Below are positions 17,524 through 26,269 of a stretch of 64,000 bases of DNA, piece after piece. The position numbers and the translations under genes are program-made. This DNA is from Segatella copri (GTDB lineage Bacteria; Bacteroidota; Bacteroidia; Bacteroidales; Bacteroidaceae): positions 310,001 to 374,000 of the forward strand of contig NZ_CP156892.1 of NCBI RefSeq assembly GCF_019249795.2, read 5' to 3'. Each line of letters begins with the position of its first letter. Positions within the stretch are counted from its first letter, which is position 1. Under the pieces are notes generated by a model. The model ran no database searches and was not told the DNA's origin. It saw only the letters and a list, made by a program, of their open reading frames with translations.

Positions 17524-18096
17524 CTATCTGATTACTTTCACTTCACCATCCTTAGCAATCTTAACGATGCTGGAAGGCTGATGTGGTTTATGCTCCTGAC
17601 GGCGGCTCCAGCAAACATAATCTACAGCATTGAGGATTTCCTCGGAGATGTCGCGATAATTCTGTGCAGCAGGCTCACCACTCACATTAGCACTTGTACT
17701 TACAATAGGCTTCTGAAAACGGTAACAGAGTTGTTTGGAGAAAGGCTCATAGGTTATACGCATCGCCAGACTTCCATCCTCTGCTACCAGATTATTAGCC
17801 ACTCCACTCGCATCATCAAGAATAACCGTAGTAGGCTTTACAGGCATGGCAGCATCGATGAAATCCCATGCTACCTGTGGCACATTGCGGAAATAACGCG
17901 CCATGCGGTCAGCAGAATCTATCAGGCAGATAAGCGCCTTAGAATCGTCACGTTTCTTTATTTCATAAACTTTCTTTACCGCTTCAGGGTTGGTGGCGTC
18001 GCATCCTATGCCCCATACGGTATCTGTAGGATAGAGTATCACTCCACCCTTTCGCATGCACTCTACAGCACGCTTGATGTCTTCATCTACAGTCAT
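17524..18096 (-). CDS. tsaC: L-threonylcarbamoyladenylate synthase (TsaC/YrdC/Sua5 type)
   Basis: The 190-residue protein has the YrdC signature GGVILYPTDTVWGIGCD at the N-terminus, KKRDDSKAL near residue 47 and the substrate loop STSANVSGEPAAQNY near 138. The enzyme makes threonylcarbamoyl-AMP from Thr, bicarbonate and ATP for the universal t6A37 tRNA modification. Its size corresponds to the short form without a Sua5 C-terminal domain. It follows fmt by 37 bp, grouping two translation-related genes, and a strong terminator follows. Confidence 0.93.
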   Translation of the reverse strand: MTVDEDIKRAVECMRKGGVILYPTDTVWGIGCDATNPEAVKKVYEIKKRDDSKALICLIDSADRMARYFRNVPQVAWDFIDAAMPVKPTTVILDDASGVANNLVAEDGSLAMRITYEPFSKQLCYRFQKPIVSTSANVSGEPAAQNYRDISEEILNAVDYVCWSRRQEHKPHQPSSIVKIAKDGEVKVIR

Positions 18097-18133
18097 AATA
18101 CTATAAAACTAAAAATCAAAAATCTTTTGAATC

Positions 18134-19228
18134 TTAAAAATCGTCACTAACATCTTTCTTCAAACACTCATAATAAGCTATGTCCTTCATACCATTGAGA
18201 AAAGCAGAAGCATCCATGCGTTTCTTGCCACTGAGCTGCAACTCCTGAATAATGAGCCATTCGTCAAGGCAGGCTACTTGTAACGACTTCCCCTCAACGC
18301 GGAGCGATCCCACAGGCGCATCACCACGCTTCATACATGAAAGACGGGTAGAAAATATCTTAAGTACCTGAATTTTCTGTGTACTCTGCTTATGGGATGG
18401 ATGAGCAGTAGGCTCAGGGAACCTCACGTAATCATCATCGCCCTTAGGATCGTCAAAGAATACTACTGTCTCCTTCTTCTTAATTTCAGTCCATGCACCA
18501 GGGTATGGAGAAAGACCGCGGATGAAATCATACACCTGCTTGGCAGGCTTGTGGAAGTCGATGCGGCAAGTATCCTTGAAGATTTTCGGAGCCGGCTTTA
18601 GTTCGGCACCCTGTCCTATCATTTCGCTCTGAGGAATGGAACCGATATTGCCATCGGCAGCGATGAGCGCATCAATGGTTTCCAGCGCCAATTCAGCACC
18701 AAGATGCATCAACCCGTCGTAAACATACTCCACATTTGCCGTCTCCGGAATAGGAAAACGTCTCTGCAGGATGATGCGACCGGTATCAATATCGTGGTCG
18801 AGGAAGAAGGTGGTAACACCCGTCTCCTTCTCGCCATTAATCACTGCCCAGTTGATAGGCGCCGCACCGCGATACTGCGGAAGGAGGGCTGCATGTACAT
18901 TAAATGTACCATATTTCGGCATCGCCCAAACCACCTCTGGCAGCATGCGGAAAGCAACTACCACCTGCAAGTCAGCCTGATAAGAACGCAACTGCTCCAC
19001 AAAGTCTGGGTCCTTCATCTTTACAGGCTGCAGCACCGGTAAACCATGCTCTACGGCATACTGCTTAACCTGCGAAGGTTGCAGCGTATCCTGATGTCTG
19101 CCCACCGGTTTATCAGGCTGCGTAACCACAGCCACAACATTGTAACCGCCCTCTACTAGGTGCTTGAGGGATTCCACCGCAAACTCCGGTGTTCCCATGA
19201 AAACAATTCTCAAATCCTTCTTCTCCAT
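18134..19228 (-). CDS. fmt: Methionyl-tRNA formyltransferase
   Basis: FMGTPEFAVESL at the N-terminus, the catalytic loop HAALLPQYRGAAPINWA near residue 112 and DTGRIIL near 148 identify Fmt, which formylates initiator Met-tRNA with 10-formyl-THF. At 364 residues it is about 50 longer than the E. coli enzyme. The extra length is in the C-terminal OB-fold region (about 255-305) and contains polar, Asp- and Ser-rich sequence. The active-site residues are intact, so function should be kept. The gene lies between the ClC channel and tsaC on one likely transcript. Confidence 0.95.
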   Translation of the reverse strand: MEKKDLRIVFMGTPEFAVESLKHLVEGGYNVVAVVTQPDKPVGRHQDTLQPSQVKQYAVEHGLPVLQPVKMKDPDFVEQLRSYQADLQVVVAFRMLPEVVWAMPKYGTFNVHAALLPQYRGAAPINWAVINGEKETGVTTFFLDHDIDTGRIILQRRFPIPETANVEYVYDGLMHLGAELALETIDALIAADGNIGSIPQSEMIGQGAELKPAPKIFKDTCRIDFHKPAKQVYDFIRGLSPYPGAWTEIKKKETVVFFDDPKGDDDYVRFPEPTAHPSHKQSTQKIQVLKIFSTRLSCMKRGDAPVGSLRVEGKSLQVACLDEWLIIQELQLSGKKRMDASAFLNGMKDIAYYECLKKDVSDDF

Positions 19229-19261
19229 AAAACACTAATATTTTAAAATAAAACCAGCAAA

Positions 19262-19299
19262 GCCGTTGAATTCTTCACTCTTCGTTCTTCACTCTTCAC
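19262..19299 (-). repeat. Heptad element, inverted copy of the 15754 element
   Basis: Read on the minus strand, four GTGAAGA/ACGAAGA words lead into AACGGCTTTGCTGG, matching the 15754 element in both word and core. It sits between the ClC gene and fmt. Confidence 0.7.
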
Positions 19300-19308
19300 T
19301 TAAAACTC

Positions 19309-21123
19309 CTACTCTGCCGACATATCCGCTACAATCTGCCTGTACATGGAATAGATTCTAGTACGGCTGATGTAACCCTTAAGTACGCCTGCCACATCAA
19401 CCACTGGCAGTTGGGCGGCATCGGTTTTATCAAATTTCTGCATCACCTCGTCCATACTGTCATGTTCGGTAAGAACGGCAGCAGGCTGCATCATCAGCTG
19501 ACGCACGGTGAAATGCTGATACAGTTCGGTGCGGAAGATAATGTGGCGAATCTTCGTAATATCTATTACTCCCAACAGCACACCCGCCTGATCCAAAACA
19601 GGCAGAAAGTTGTTGTTACTGCGACTTATCTCACTCACCAGCTTGCTCATCGGCAGATCCGAACCTACCGGATGATAGTCTTTCTCAATGACATCCTGCA
19701 TGCCCAGCAGGGTGAGCGCAGCCTTGTCAATATGGTGGGTGAGCAGCTTGCCCTCTCTAGCCAGACGCAGGGCGTAGATACTGTGACTCTCGAAGATGCT
19801 GATGGTGAGCAGCGAAGAGATGCACACTATCATCAGCGGCATGAAGAGCTGGTAGCCGCCCGTGAGTTCGGCGATGAGGAAGATGCCCGTAAGCGGTGCA
19901 TGCATCACGCCCGTAATGAGGCCCGCCATACCCATCAGTGTAAAGTTCTGCTCAGGAACATAGACACCTACCTGATTCACATTCCAAAGGCGCGCAAAGA
20001 GGAAACCGGCAAAACCTCCGATAATGAGCGAAGGAGCAAAGGTACCACCGCATCCGCCACTACCATTGGTGGCCGAGGTGGCAAAAACCTTGGTAAAGGT
20101 TACCAAGGCGATATAGAGGATGAGCAGCTGGTTGTGCCCGTAGAAGAGCGAACGGCTCATCACCTGCCCCCAGTCTTCCACATTCTGTCCCTTCAGCAGC
20201 ACGTTGACTGCCGTATAGCCTTCGCCATAGAGCGAAGGGAAGAGGAAGATGAGCGAACTCAGAATCAGTCCGCCAAACAGCAGCTTTACGTATGGATAAG
20301 GCGAAAGCTTGGCAAAGAAGCCCTCGCATGCCGACATGGTGCGCATGAAATAAAGGCTCACCAAACCGCAAAAGATGCCCAATAACAAGCAGGCAGGCAC
20401 GCGGTCGAGCGCCCACGGATTGGTAAGCGTAAAATCGAAAAGGCTCTTGGAGCCCATCAGGATGTAGGTAAAGCAAGTAGCTGTTACACAACTGATAAGG
20501 ATAGGCAGCAAGGAAGCCATGCTCAAGTCTACCATCAGCACCTCAAGCGTAAACACGAGTCCGGCAATAGGCGCCTTAAAGATTCCAGCAATGGCTGCAG
20601 AGGCGCCACAGCCCACCAGCAGAATCATGGTTTTCTTGTCCATGCGGAAGATTTGTCCCAGGTTTGAGCCGATGGCCGAACCCGTGAGCACAATAGGAGC
20701 CTCGGCTCCCACGGAACCACCGAAACCGATGGTGATACCTGATGCCACCACCGATGACCAGCAGTTGTGGGCCTTGAGCTTGGAATTTTTGGTAGAGATG
20801 GCGTAAAGCACACGGGTGATACCGTGGGAAATATTATCTCTGACCACATATTTAATAAAGAGCATGGTGAGGTAAATGCCCACAATCGGGAAGAGCAGGA
20901 AGAGCAGGTTATAGGTGCCCTTGTTAAATCCCGAAGTGAGCAGCAACTGTATTTCGTGCACAATGCCGTGCAGGAAATATCCTGCCACCGACGCCAGAAG
21001 GCCGATGATAAAAGCCAGGATAAGGGTCATCTGGCGGTCAGAAATATGTTTTTTCTGCCAATCCACCATCTTACTGACCCATCCCTCTTTCTGCCCGTTG
21101 TAATCTAGAATTTCTTCATCCAT
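19309..21123 (-). CDS. ClC-family chloride channel/antiporter with C-terminal CBS pair
   Basis: The 604-residue protein has about ten membrane-spanning helices carrying the ClC selectivity motifs. The first motif reads GSVGAEAP, which keeps the gating Glu but has Ala where GREGP has Gly. The second is GGTFAPSLIIGG. Two CBS domains occupy about 465-600 (for example FLPVLDQAGVLLGVID and QLPVVDVAGVLKGYIS) and probably sense adenine nucleotides. It could be a Cl-/H+ antiporter or a channel; the conserved Glu favours the former. It starts 15 bp after prfC. Confidence 0.92.
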   Translation of the reverse strand: MDEEILDYNGQKEGWVSKMVDWQKKHISDRQMTLILAFIIGLLASVAGYFLHGIVHEIQLLLTSGFNKGTYNLLFLLFPIVGIYLTMLFIKYVVRDNISHGITRVLYAISTKNSKLKAHNCWSSVVASGITIGFGGSVGAEAPIVLTGSAIGSNLGQIFRMDKKTMILLVGCGASAAIAGIFKAPIAGLVFTLEVLMVDLSMASLLPILISCVTATCFTYILMGSKSLFDFTLTNPWALDRVPACLLLGIFCGLVSLYFMRTMSACEGFFAKLSPYPYVKLLFGGLILSSLIFLFPSLYGEGYTAVNVLLKGQNVEDWGQVMSRSLFYGHNQLLILYIALVTFTKVFATSATNGSGGCGGTFAPSLIIGGFAGFLFARLWNVNQVGVYVPEQNFTLMGMAGLITGVMHAPLTGIFLIAELTGGYQLFMPLMIVCISSLLTISIFESHSIYALRLAREGKLLTHHIDKAALTLLGMQDVIEKDYHPVGSDLPMSKLVSEISRSNNNFLPVLDQAGVLLGVIDITKIRHIIFRTELYQHFTVRQLMMQPAAVLTEHDSMDEVMQKFDKTDAAQLPVVDVAGVLKGYISRTRIYSMYRQIVADMSAE

Positions 21124-21138
21124 CTTTTTTACATTGAT

Positions 21139-22725
21139 TTAGAATTCCGATGTGAAATGGAACTTGATGTGTTCAAAATCCTGCTGCGCCATGCTCAACA
21201 CGTAGCCCGAATCGGCAAGAAAGACATCGCGCCCCTCAATATCCTTGGCCATGTACTGGTACTTGCGCTTCTTGAAGTTCTCGAGTTCCTTCTCGTCATC
21301 TGCCTCTATCCAGCAAGCCTTGTGAAGATGCACGGGCTCCCAGCGGCACTTGGCGTTGTACTCGTTCTCCAGGCGGTACTGGATAACCTCGAACTGCAGC
21401 TGACCAACCGTGCCCACGATGCGGCGGCCGTTGAACTGGTTGACGAAGAGCTGCGCCACACCCTCGTTCATGAGCTGCTCCAATCCCTTCTGGAACTGCT
21501 TGTTCTTCATCGGGTCATCATTCTCGATGTACTTGAAAAGGAGTGGAGAGAAGCTTGGCAAACCGCGAAAATGCATCTTCTCTCCCTCCGTCAACGTATC
21601 TCCTATCTTGAAAATACCGTTGTCTGGCAAACCTACAATGTCACCCGGATAAGCCTCGTCAATGGTACTCTTGCGCTGTGCCATGAACTGGGTAGGCGAA
21701 GAGAAACGCACGTTCTTATCCAAGCGCACGTGGTAATATGGCTGATTTCTCACAAATTTGCCCGAGCATATCTTACAGAAAGCGATGCAGGAGCGGTGGT
21801 TTGGATCAATATTGGCTGTAATTTTGAAGATGAAACCACTGAACTTAGGTTCTTCAGGCTTCACCAGTCGCTCATCTGCCTGGGTGGGTCTAGGAGATGG
21901 AGCAATATGAACAAAACAGTCGAGGAGTTCCTGAACACCAAAATTGTTCAGTGCCGAACCGAAGAACACAGGTGCTACTTCGGCCGAACGGTAGGTTTCT
22001 TCCTCAAACTTAGGGTAAACACCATCTACCAGTTCCAGTTCCTCACGCAGTTGTGCAGCCTCACGTTCACCAACCCGCTCGTCGAGTTCTGAACTTTGGA
22101 TGTCTACCTCTACCTTCTCGGTAACTCGCTGTTTGTTAGGGGTAAAGAGGTTCAGCTGATGCTCGTAGATGTTGTAAACACCCTTGAAACGGGCGCCCTG
22201 ACCGATAGGCCAACTCAGCGGGCGAACCTTGATTTTGAGCTCTTCTTCCAACTCGTCAAGCACATCAAACGGGTCGCGTCCCTCACGGTCCATCTTGTTG
22301 ATGAAGATGATTACCGGGGTATTTCTCATGCGGCACACCTCCATGAGTTTACGGGTCTGTGCCTCCACACCCTTGGCAGAGTCAACCACGATGATGGCTG
22401 AATCTACGGCTGTAAGTGTGCGGTAGGTATCCTCGCAGAAGTCCTGGTGACCTGGAGTATCCAGGATATTCACCTTATAAGGTTCTCCCTCCTGTCCGGC
22501 AGGGAGATAATCAAATTCCATTACAGATGTAGATACCGAGATACCACGCTGTTTCTCAATATCCATCCAGTCAGAAGTCGCAGTTTTGCGAATCTTGTTA
22601 TTCTTTACAGCACCTGCCACCTGAATCTGTCCACCGAAAAGCAGAAACTTCTCGGTCAATGTTGTCTTACCAGCATCCGGGTGAGAGATAATGGCAAATG
22701 TTCTTCTTCTTTCTATTTCGTTCAT
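21139..22725 (-). CDS. prfC: Peptide chain release factor 3
   Basis: This 528-residue translational GTPase has G1 [12 protein letters not shown] near residue 16, G3 DTPGHQDF near 90 and G4 NKMD near 145. The RF3-specific insert [11 protein letters not shown] follows G1. RF3 recycles RF1 and RF2 from the ribosome after termination. Length and motif order are complete. It is preceded at 58 bp by the DUF4924 gene and followed at 15 bp by the ClC gene. Confidence 0.96.
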   Translation of the reverse strand: MNEIERRRTFAIISHPDAGKTTLTEKFLLFGGQIQVAGAVKNNKIRKTATSDWMDIEKQRGISVSTSVMEFDYLPAGQEGEPYKVNILDTPGHQDFCEDTYRTLTAVDSAIIVVDSAKGVEAQTRKLMEVCRMRNTPVIIFINKMDREGRDPFDVLDELEEELKIKVRPLSWPIGQGARFKGVYNIYEHQLNLFTPNKQRVTEKVEVDIQSSELDERVGEREAAQLREELELVDGVYPKFEEETYRSAEVAPVFFGSALNNFGVQELLDCFVHIAPSPRPTQADERLVKPEEPKFSGFIFKITANIDPNHRSCIAFCKICSGKFVRNQPYYHVRLDKNVRFSSPTQFMAQRKSTIDEAYPGDIVGLPDNGIFKIGDTLTEGEKMHFRGLPSFSPLLFKYIENDDPMKNKQFQKGLEQLMNEGVAQLFVNQFNGRRIVGTVGQLQFEVIQYRLENEYNAKCRWEPVHLHKACWIEADDEKELENFKKRKYQYMAKDIEGRDVFLADSGYVLSMAQQDFEHIKFHFTSEF

Positions 22726-22764
22726 CCTGTTGTAAATATATAATAATGTATATTCTTAAAAAGT

Positions 22765-22785
22765 AATCACTAATAACTAATCCCT
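22765..22785. repeat. Heptad array (AATCACT-type) between DUF4924 and prfC
   Basis: Three 7-bp words, AATCACT, AATAACT and AATCCCT, abut the stop codon of the DUF4924 gene. The word AATCACT recurs at 26234-26268. Confidence 0.55.
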
Positions 22786-23338
22786 ACATGTCGTCATCAT
22801 CAAACTTGAGTCCCTCGGTTCGGTCTTTGATGTAATAATCGCTGAGCAGACCTATGAAAACGGTTATCTCCTTGATGGCCCTTTCGGTTTCGGGCGTAAT
22901 TTCCTTCTTCTGCAGGCGCAGCATCATCACACCATAGAGAGCATCGAGGCAGGTTTCAATCTCGTTGAGATCCTTGTCGCCCCGCTGGCGCAGCTCTACG
23001 ATGAAAGGCAGCACCTTGTAATATTCGGCATTGTAGATAGGAAACTTGGTGCTCTGCAGCAGCATGCCGTGCAGATCAATGACGTCCTTCAGTATCACCT
23101 TATTAATATTAAGGTGTCCTCCCTCGCGCTTTCCCTCCTCGTTCATCATGCGAATCAGGTTGCCAAACCAGTCGAGTTCTTCCTCGCGCTGCTCGGGTGT
23201 AAAGTCGAACCGGTCTACATAATTCTTTTTGATGACAGGCAGCGAGCATCCGTAAGCTCGGATGATGTCCTCAATCTGCCACATATATAATAAGTATTCT
23301 GCGATACTTTTCTTTCTTAATTCTTGTGCTACAAACAT
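22784..23338 (-). CDS. DUF4924 family protein
   Basis: The 184-residue protein is rich in alpha-helix and charged residues. It has the conserved opening VAQELRKKSIAEYLLYMWQIEDIIRAY and matches the Bacteroidetes family DUF4924, which has no known function. There is no signal peptide or membrane segment. It lies upstream of prfC in the same direction and may share its transcript. The ending, rich in Asp, is intact. Confidence 0.8.
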   Translation of the reverse strand: MFVAQELRKKSIAEYLLYMWQIEDIIRAYGCSLPVIKKNYVDRFDFTPEQREEELDWFGNLIRMMNEEGKREGGHLNINKVILKDVIDLHGMLLQSTKFPIYNAEYYKVLPFIVELRQRGDKDLNEIETCLDALYGVMMLRLQKKEITPETERAIKEITVFIGLLSDYYIKDRTEGLKFDDDDM

Positions 23339-23339
23339 A

Positions 23340-23368
23340 AACTTTGAACTGTTAACTTTTGAACTTTA
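23340..23368. repeat. Heptad array (AACTTTG-type) upstream of DUF4924
   Basis: Four words of 7, 7, 8 and 7 bp, based on AACTTTG and AACTGTT, lie immediately upstream of the DUF4924 start, between it and the LysE gene. Confidence 0.5.
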
Positions 23369-23420
23369 TGCTTTGCCTTCTTCTGATTGAAGGGGTGTTT
23401 AAAGACCTGTTTAAGGACTT

Positions 23421-24098
23421 TTAAAATTCCGGCAGATGATACAGATTGAAAATCGTGCCGAAGAGAGCGATGATGGAGAAGATGATGACCACGCTGCCTA
23501 TTACCTTATTGATAATGACGATGCCGTTGGTATCAAACTTGTTCCTAATCTTGTCGACGAGCCAGGTGAGTCCGAACCACCACAGCAGGGCTCCGAAGAC
23601 GATGCTGAGATACCCTACTCCCATTTCTACCGGCATATCCGGTACGACGAAAGCAAACTGCGCGAAGGTGGCCATGAAGAGGAACACGATGAGCGGATTG
23701 GAGAGTGTTACGAGGAACGCCGTGATGCCATTGTGCATCAGGGTGCCCTGCTTGTTGCTCGACTTGTGCATGTTCTTCATCGGGTCGCTCTTGAAGCAGT
23801 AGATTCCGAATACGAGGAGCATCAGACTGCCGAAAATCTGAAGATAGAACTTGTTCTCGGAGTTACTCACAAAATCCATTACAAAACTCATGCCCAAGCC
23901 TGTAAACAGAGCATATACAATGTCGCTGCATGCGGCACCCACACCTGTTACAAACCCATACCAGCGACCCTTGTTGAGTGTACGCTGGATGCAAAGGATG
24001 CCTACCGGACCCATAGGGGCTGAGGCAAGAACACCGATGACAATTCCTTTGAATATGAAGTCAAGGATGTTTATCTCAATTGGAAATGCTAAATTCAT
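23421..24098 (-). CDS. LysE/RhtB-type amino-acid exporter
   Basis: About six hydrophobic helices and the N-terminal signature GVLASAPMGPVGILCIQRTLN define the LysE translocator family, which exports amino acids or similar small metabolites across the inner membrane. A longer frame reaches 24158, but a -7 box (TAACTTTG, 24136-24129) lies inside that extension, so the ATG at 24098 is the realistic start, giving 225 residues. The substrate cannot be read from sequence. It is probably the start of a separate transcription unit upstream of DUF4924. Confidence 0.85.
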   Translation of the reverse strand: MNLAFPIEINILDFIFKGIVIGVLASAPMGPVGILCIQRTLNKGRWYGFVTGVGAACSDIVYALFTGLGMSFVMDFVSNSENKFYLQIFGSLMLLVFGIYCFKSDPMKNMHKSSNKQGTLMHNGITAFLVTLSNPLIVFLFMATFAQFAFVVPDMPVEMGVGYLSIVFGALLWWFGLTWLVDKIRNKFDTNGIVIINKVIGSVVIIFSIIALFGTIFNLYHLPEF

Positions 24099-24128
24099 CT
24101 TAGTATCGTTACAATTTCTAACAGTCGG

Positions 24129-24136
24129 CAAAGTTA
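24129..24136 (-). promoter_or_regulatory. -7 box for the LysE exporter
   Basis: TAACTTTG on the minus strand lies 31 bp before the chosen ATG and argues against the upstream start codon. Confidence 0.6.
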
Positions 24137-24208
24137 CAAAATTTTGGGCACAAAGCACAATTTTTTTGCCTAAAAGTTCATTTTATATCCGTTTTTTATA
24201 TTTTCGGG

Positions 24209-24234
24209 CACGGATTACACGGATTACGCGGATG
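24209..24234. repeat. Short tandem repeat CACGGATTA
   Basis: Two copies of CACGGATTA and a diverged third form a 9-bp-period array in the 310-bp gap between the divergent LysE and ROK genes. The rest of the gap is AT-rich and holds the two promoters. Confidence 0.55.
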
Positions 24235-24359
24235 TTCTGCATGAATATAAACAGGATTTAGGGCAACAGAGAAATTTCGGACAGCAAATCATCTGGCAGA
24301 AAAAAAAGAAAATTAAAATTTTTTATATTTAAAAATAAACGAGATTCAAAAGTTTTCAG

Positions 24360-24367
24360 TATCTTTG
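24360..24367 (+). promoter_or_regulatory. -7 box for the ROK glucokinase
   Basis: TATCTTTG occurs 41 bp before the ATG at 24409 at the end of a very AT-rich stretch. Confidence 0.6.
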
Positions 24368-24408
24368 CCGAGAAATAAAATAATTCTAACTAATTTTAAA
24401 TAATTAAC

Positions 24409-25389
24409 ATGACAGATAATACACTTAAACCGTACGTAATAGGCCTTGACCTCGGCGGTACAAATTCAGTTTTCGGCATCGTAGATGCTCGCGGAGAGAT
24501 CAAAGCAACAACTGCCATCAAGACAGGCGGTTACGGAAAAGTTGAAGACTATGTGAAGGCAGCCGTAGAAGCTCTCCAGCCTATCATTGATACGGTAGGC
24601 GGCATTGACAAGATTAAGGCAATGGGTATCGGTGCGCCAAACGCAAACTATTATAATGGAACCATTGAATTCGCTCCAAATCTTCCTTGGGCACACGACG
24701 GAGTGGTACCATTGGCCGACTTGTTCAGCAAAGCCCTCGGCGGCTTGCCTGTAGGTATGACCAATGATGCCAACGCTGCTGCGCTCGGCGAGATGACATA
24801 CGGTGTAGCAAGAGGCATGAAAAACTTCATCGACGTTACGCTCGGTACAGGCGTTGGCTCTGGTATCGTCATCAACGGACAGATGGTTTACGGCTGCGAC
24901 GGATTCGCAGGCGAATTGGGTCACGTTACCATGGTACGTGGCAAAGAGGGTCGTATCTGCGGATGCGGCCGTACAGGATGTCTCGAAGCTTACTGCTCTG
25001 CCACTGGTGTGGCTCGCACAGCACGCGAGTTCCTCGAGAAGAGCGATGAGCCTTCATTGCTCCGTGAGATGAATCCGGAGGATATTACATCTTATGATGT
25101 GAGCGTTGCTGCAGGCAAGGGCGACAAGCTGGCACTGCGTGTATACGAGTTTACCGGCAAGATGCTCGGTGAGGCTTGTGCTGATTTCGCAGCCTTCTCT
25201 TCACCAGAGGCTTTCGTCTTCTTCGGTGGTCTGACCAAGGCTGGCGACCTCATCATGAAACCTATCCAGAAGGCTTATGATGAGCACGTGCTCCGCACCT
25301 TCAAGGGTAAGGCTAAATTCCTTGTTTCTACCCTTGATGGTAGTTCTGCTGCCGTACTCGGTGCGAGTGCTGTGGCTTGGGATATGTAA
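24409..25389 (+). CDS. ROK-family glucokinase
   Basis: The 326-residue sugar kinase has the ATP-binding GLDLGGTNSVFGIVD at about 12-26, the sugar-binding and zinc region GELGHVTM followed by CGCGRTGCLEAYCSATG near residue 185, and a typical ROK ending. It is monocistronic with its own promoter and terminator, which fits a housekeeping glucokinase feeding glycolysis. A second ROK kinase at 50080-51045 is a clear paralogue within a GlcNAc cluster, so the sugar preference of each must be considered together. Assignment to glucose is inferred. Confidence 0.88.
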   Translation: MTDNTLKPYVIGLDLGGTNSVFGIVDARGEIKATTAIKTGGYGKVEDYVKAAVEALQPIIDTVGGIDKIKAMGIGAPNANYYNGTIEFAPNLPWAHDGVVPLADLFSKALGGLPVGMTNDANAAALGEMTYGVARGMKNFIDVTLGTGVGSGIVINGQMVYGCDGFAGELGHVTMVRGKEGRICGCGRTGCLEAYCSATGVARTAREFLEKSDEPSLLREMNPEDITSYDVSVAAGKGDKLALRVYEFTGKMLGEACADFAAFSSPEAFVFFGGLTKAGDLIMKPIQKAYDEHVLRTFKGKAKFLVSTLDGSSAAVLGASAVAWDM

Positions 25390-25508
25390 AATTTTTAAAA
25401 GATTAAGACAGTTATTAGTAGACCTTTCCTTCATTGGGAAGGTATGATTTAAGTTAATACAAACTCGCGAAACTCGTGAGAGGATTGTAGCGAGGGTTAG
25501 ATGTTAGT

Positions 25509-25550
25509 AAAAAGCCTGGCACTCGAGAGAGCGTCAGGCTTTGCTTTCTT
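25509..25550 (+). terminator. Terminator of the ROK glucokinase
   Basis: AAAGCCTG pairs with CAGGCTTT around a GC-rich middle and is followed by T-rich sequence, 120 bp after the stop. A second, weaker hairpin (ACCTTTCC/GGGAAGGT) is at about 25422-25443. Confidence 0.8.
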
Positions 25551-25582
25551 ATCATAAACAAAAACCTCAACAACCACCATGC

Positions 25583-25626
25583 GGTCATGGTGGTCATTAA
25601 AGTCATTGGTCATTAAGGTCATTAAG
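25583..25626. repeat. GGTCATTAA repeat array next to trpG
   Basis: GGTCATTAA occurs three times, interrupted by AGTCATT, with spacing of 7-9 bp. The last unit overlaps the trpG stop codon. Confidence 0.55.
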
Positions 25627-26188
25627 CTTTTTCCAACCAGTTTCTCACCATCTTCTTGCCGTCTGGCGTCAGCACGCTTTCCGGATGAAACTGGATACCA
25701 TGAATATCATAGTTCTTATGCTTCAGACCCATGATGCAACCATCATCGCTTACTGCCGTAACGTCCAGGCAGTCAGGGAATCCCGAGCGGTCTACCACCC
25801 AAGAGTGGTATCTGCCAATCTCTATGCGCTTGTCCAACCCGTCGAAAATAACATCGTTGCCAAAATGGGTGCAAGGGGTTGCCACTCCATGATACACCTC
25901 AGAAAGATTGGTAAGCTTGGCTCCAAACGCCTCGCCTATGGCCTGATGACCCAGACATACGCCCAGCATCGGCTTGCGGCCTGCATACTTGCGGATAACA
26001 TCCATCAGCAGTCCCGCCTCCGACGGAATGCCCGGACCCGGACTCAGAATGATCTTGTCGAAGCGCTCCAGCTCCGGCAACTGGAACTGGTCGTTGCGGA
26101 ACACCGTAACATCAGCTCCCAACTCCTTTACCAGATGGGCAAGATTATAGGTAAAGGAATCGTAATTATCTATGATTACTACTTTCAT
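25622..26188 (-). CDS. trpG: Anthranilate synthase component II (glutamine amidotransferase)
   Basis: The 188-residue class I amidotransferase has IDNYDSFTYNL at the N-terminus, the nucleophile loop GVCLGHQAIGE with Cys near residue 78, and the His-Glu pair in GIQFHPESVL near residue 170. It supplies ammonia from glutamine to TrpE to make anthranilate. Alone it could not be told from PabA, but its place at the end of the trp operon, 81 bp after trpE, fixes the role, though shared use for folate is possible. Confidence 0.93.
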   Translation of the reverse strand: MKVVIIDNYDSFTYNLAHLVKELGADVTVFRNDQFQLPELERFDKIILSPGPGIPSEAGLLMDVIRKYAGRKPMLGVCLGHQAIGEAFGAKLTNLSEVYHGVATPCTHFGNDVIFDGLDKRIEIGRYHSWVVDRSGFPDCLDVTAVSDDGCIMGLKHKNYDIHGIQFHPESVLTPDGKKMVRNWLEKA

Positions 26189-26193
26189 CTTTT

Positions 26194-26268
26194 GTTATTT
26201 ATTATTGATTATTGAGTACAATCAGCGAGAAATAATCACTAATCACTAATCACTAATAATTAATCACT
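26194..26268. repeat. Double heptad element between trpE and trpG
   Basis: Three words of the ATTATTG type (26194-26214) and five of the AATCACT type (26234-26268) flank a 19-bp unique segment containing AATCAGCGAG. It occupies nearly the whole trpE-trpG gap inside the operon. Confidence 0.65.
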
Positions 26269-26269
26269 A

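Noticed and set aside
24099..24158. Upstream start for the LysE exporter
   Set aside because: The -7 box at 24129-24136 lies inside the extension, and the conserved protein begins at the later Met.
26194..26268. CRISPR array
   Set aside because: Repeats are only 7 bp, directly adjacent, with no spacers and no cas genes nearby.
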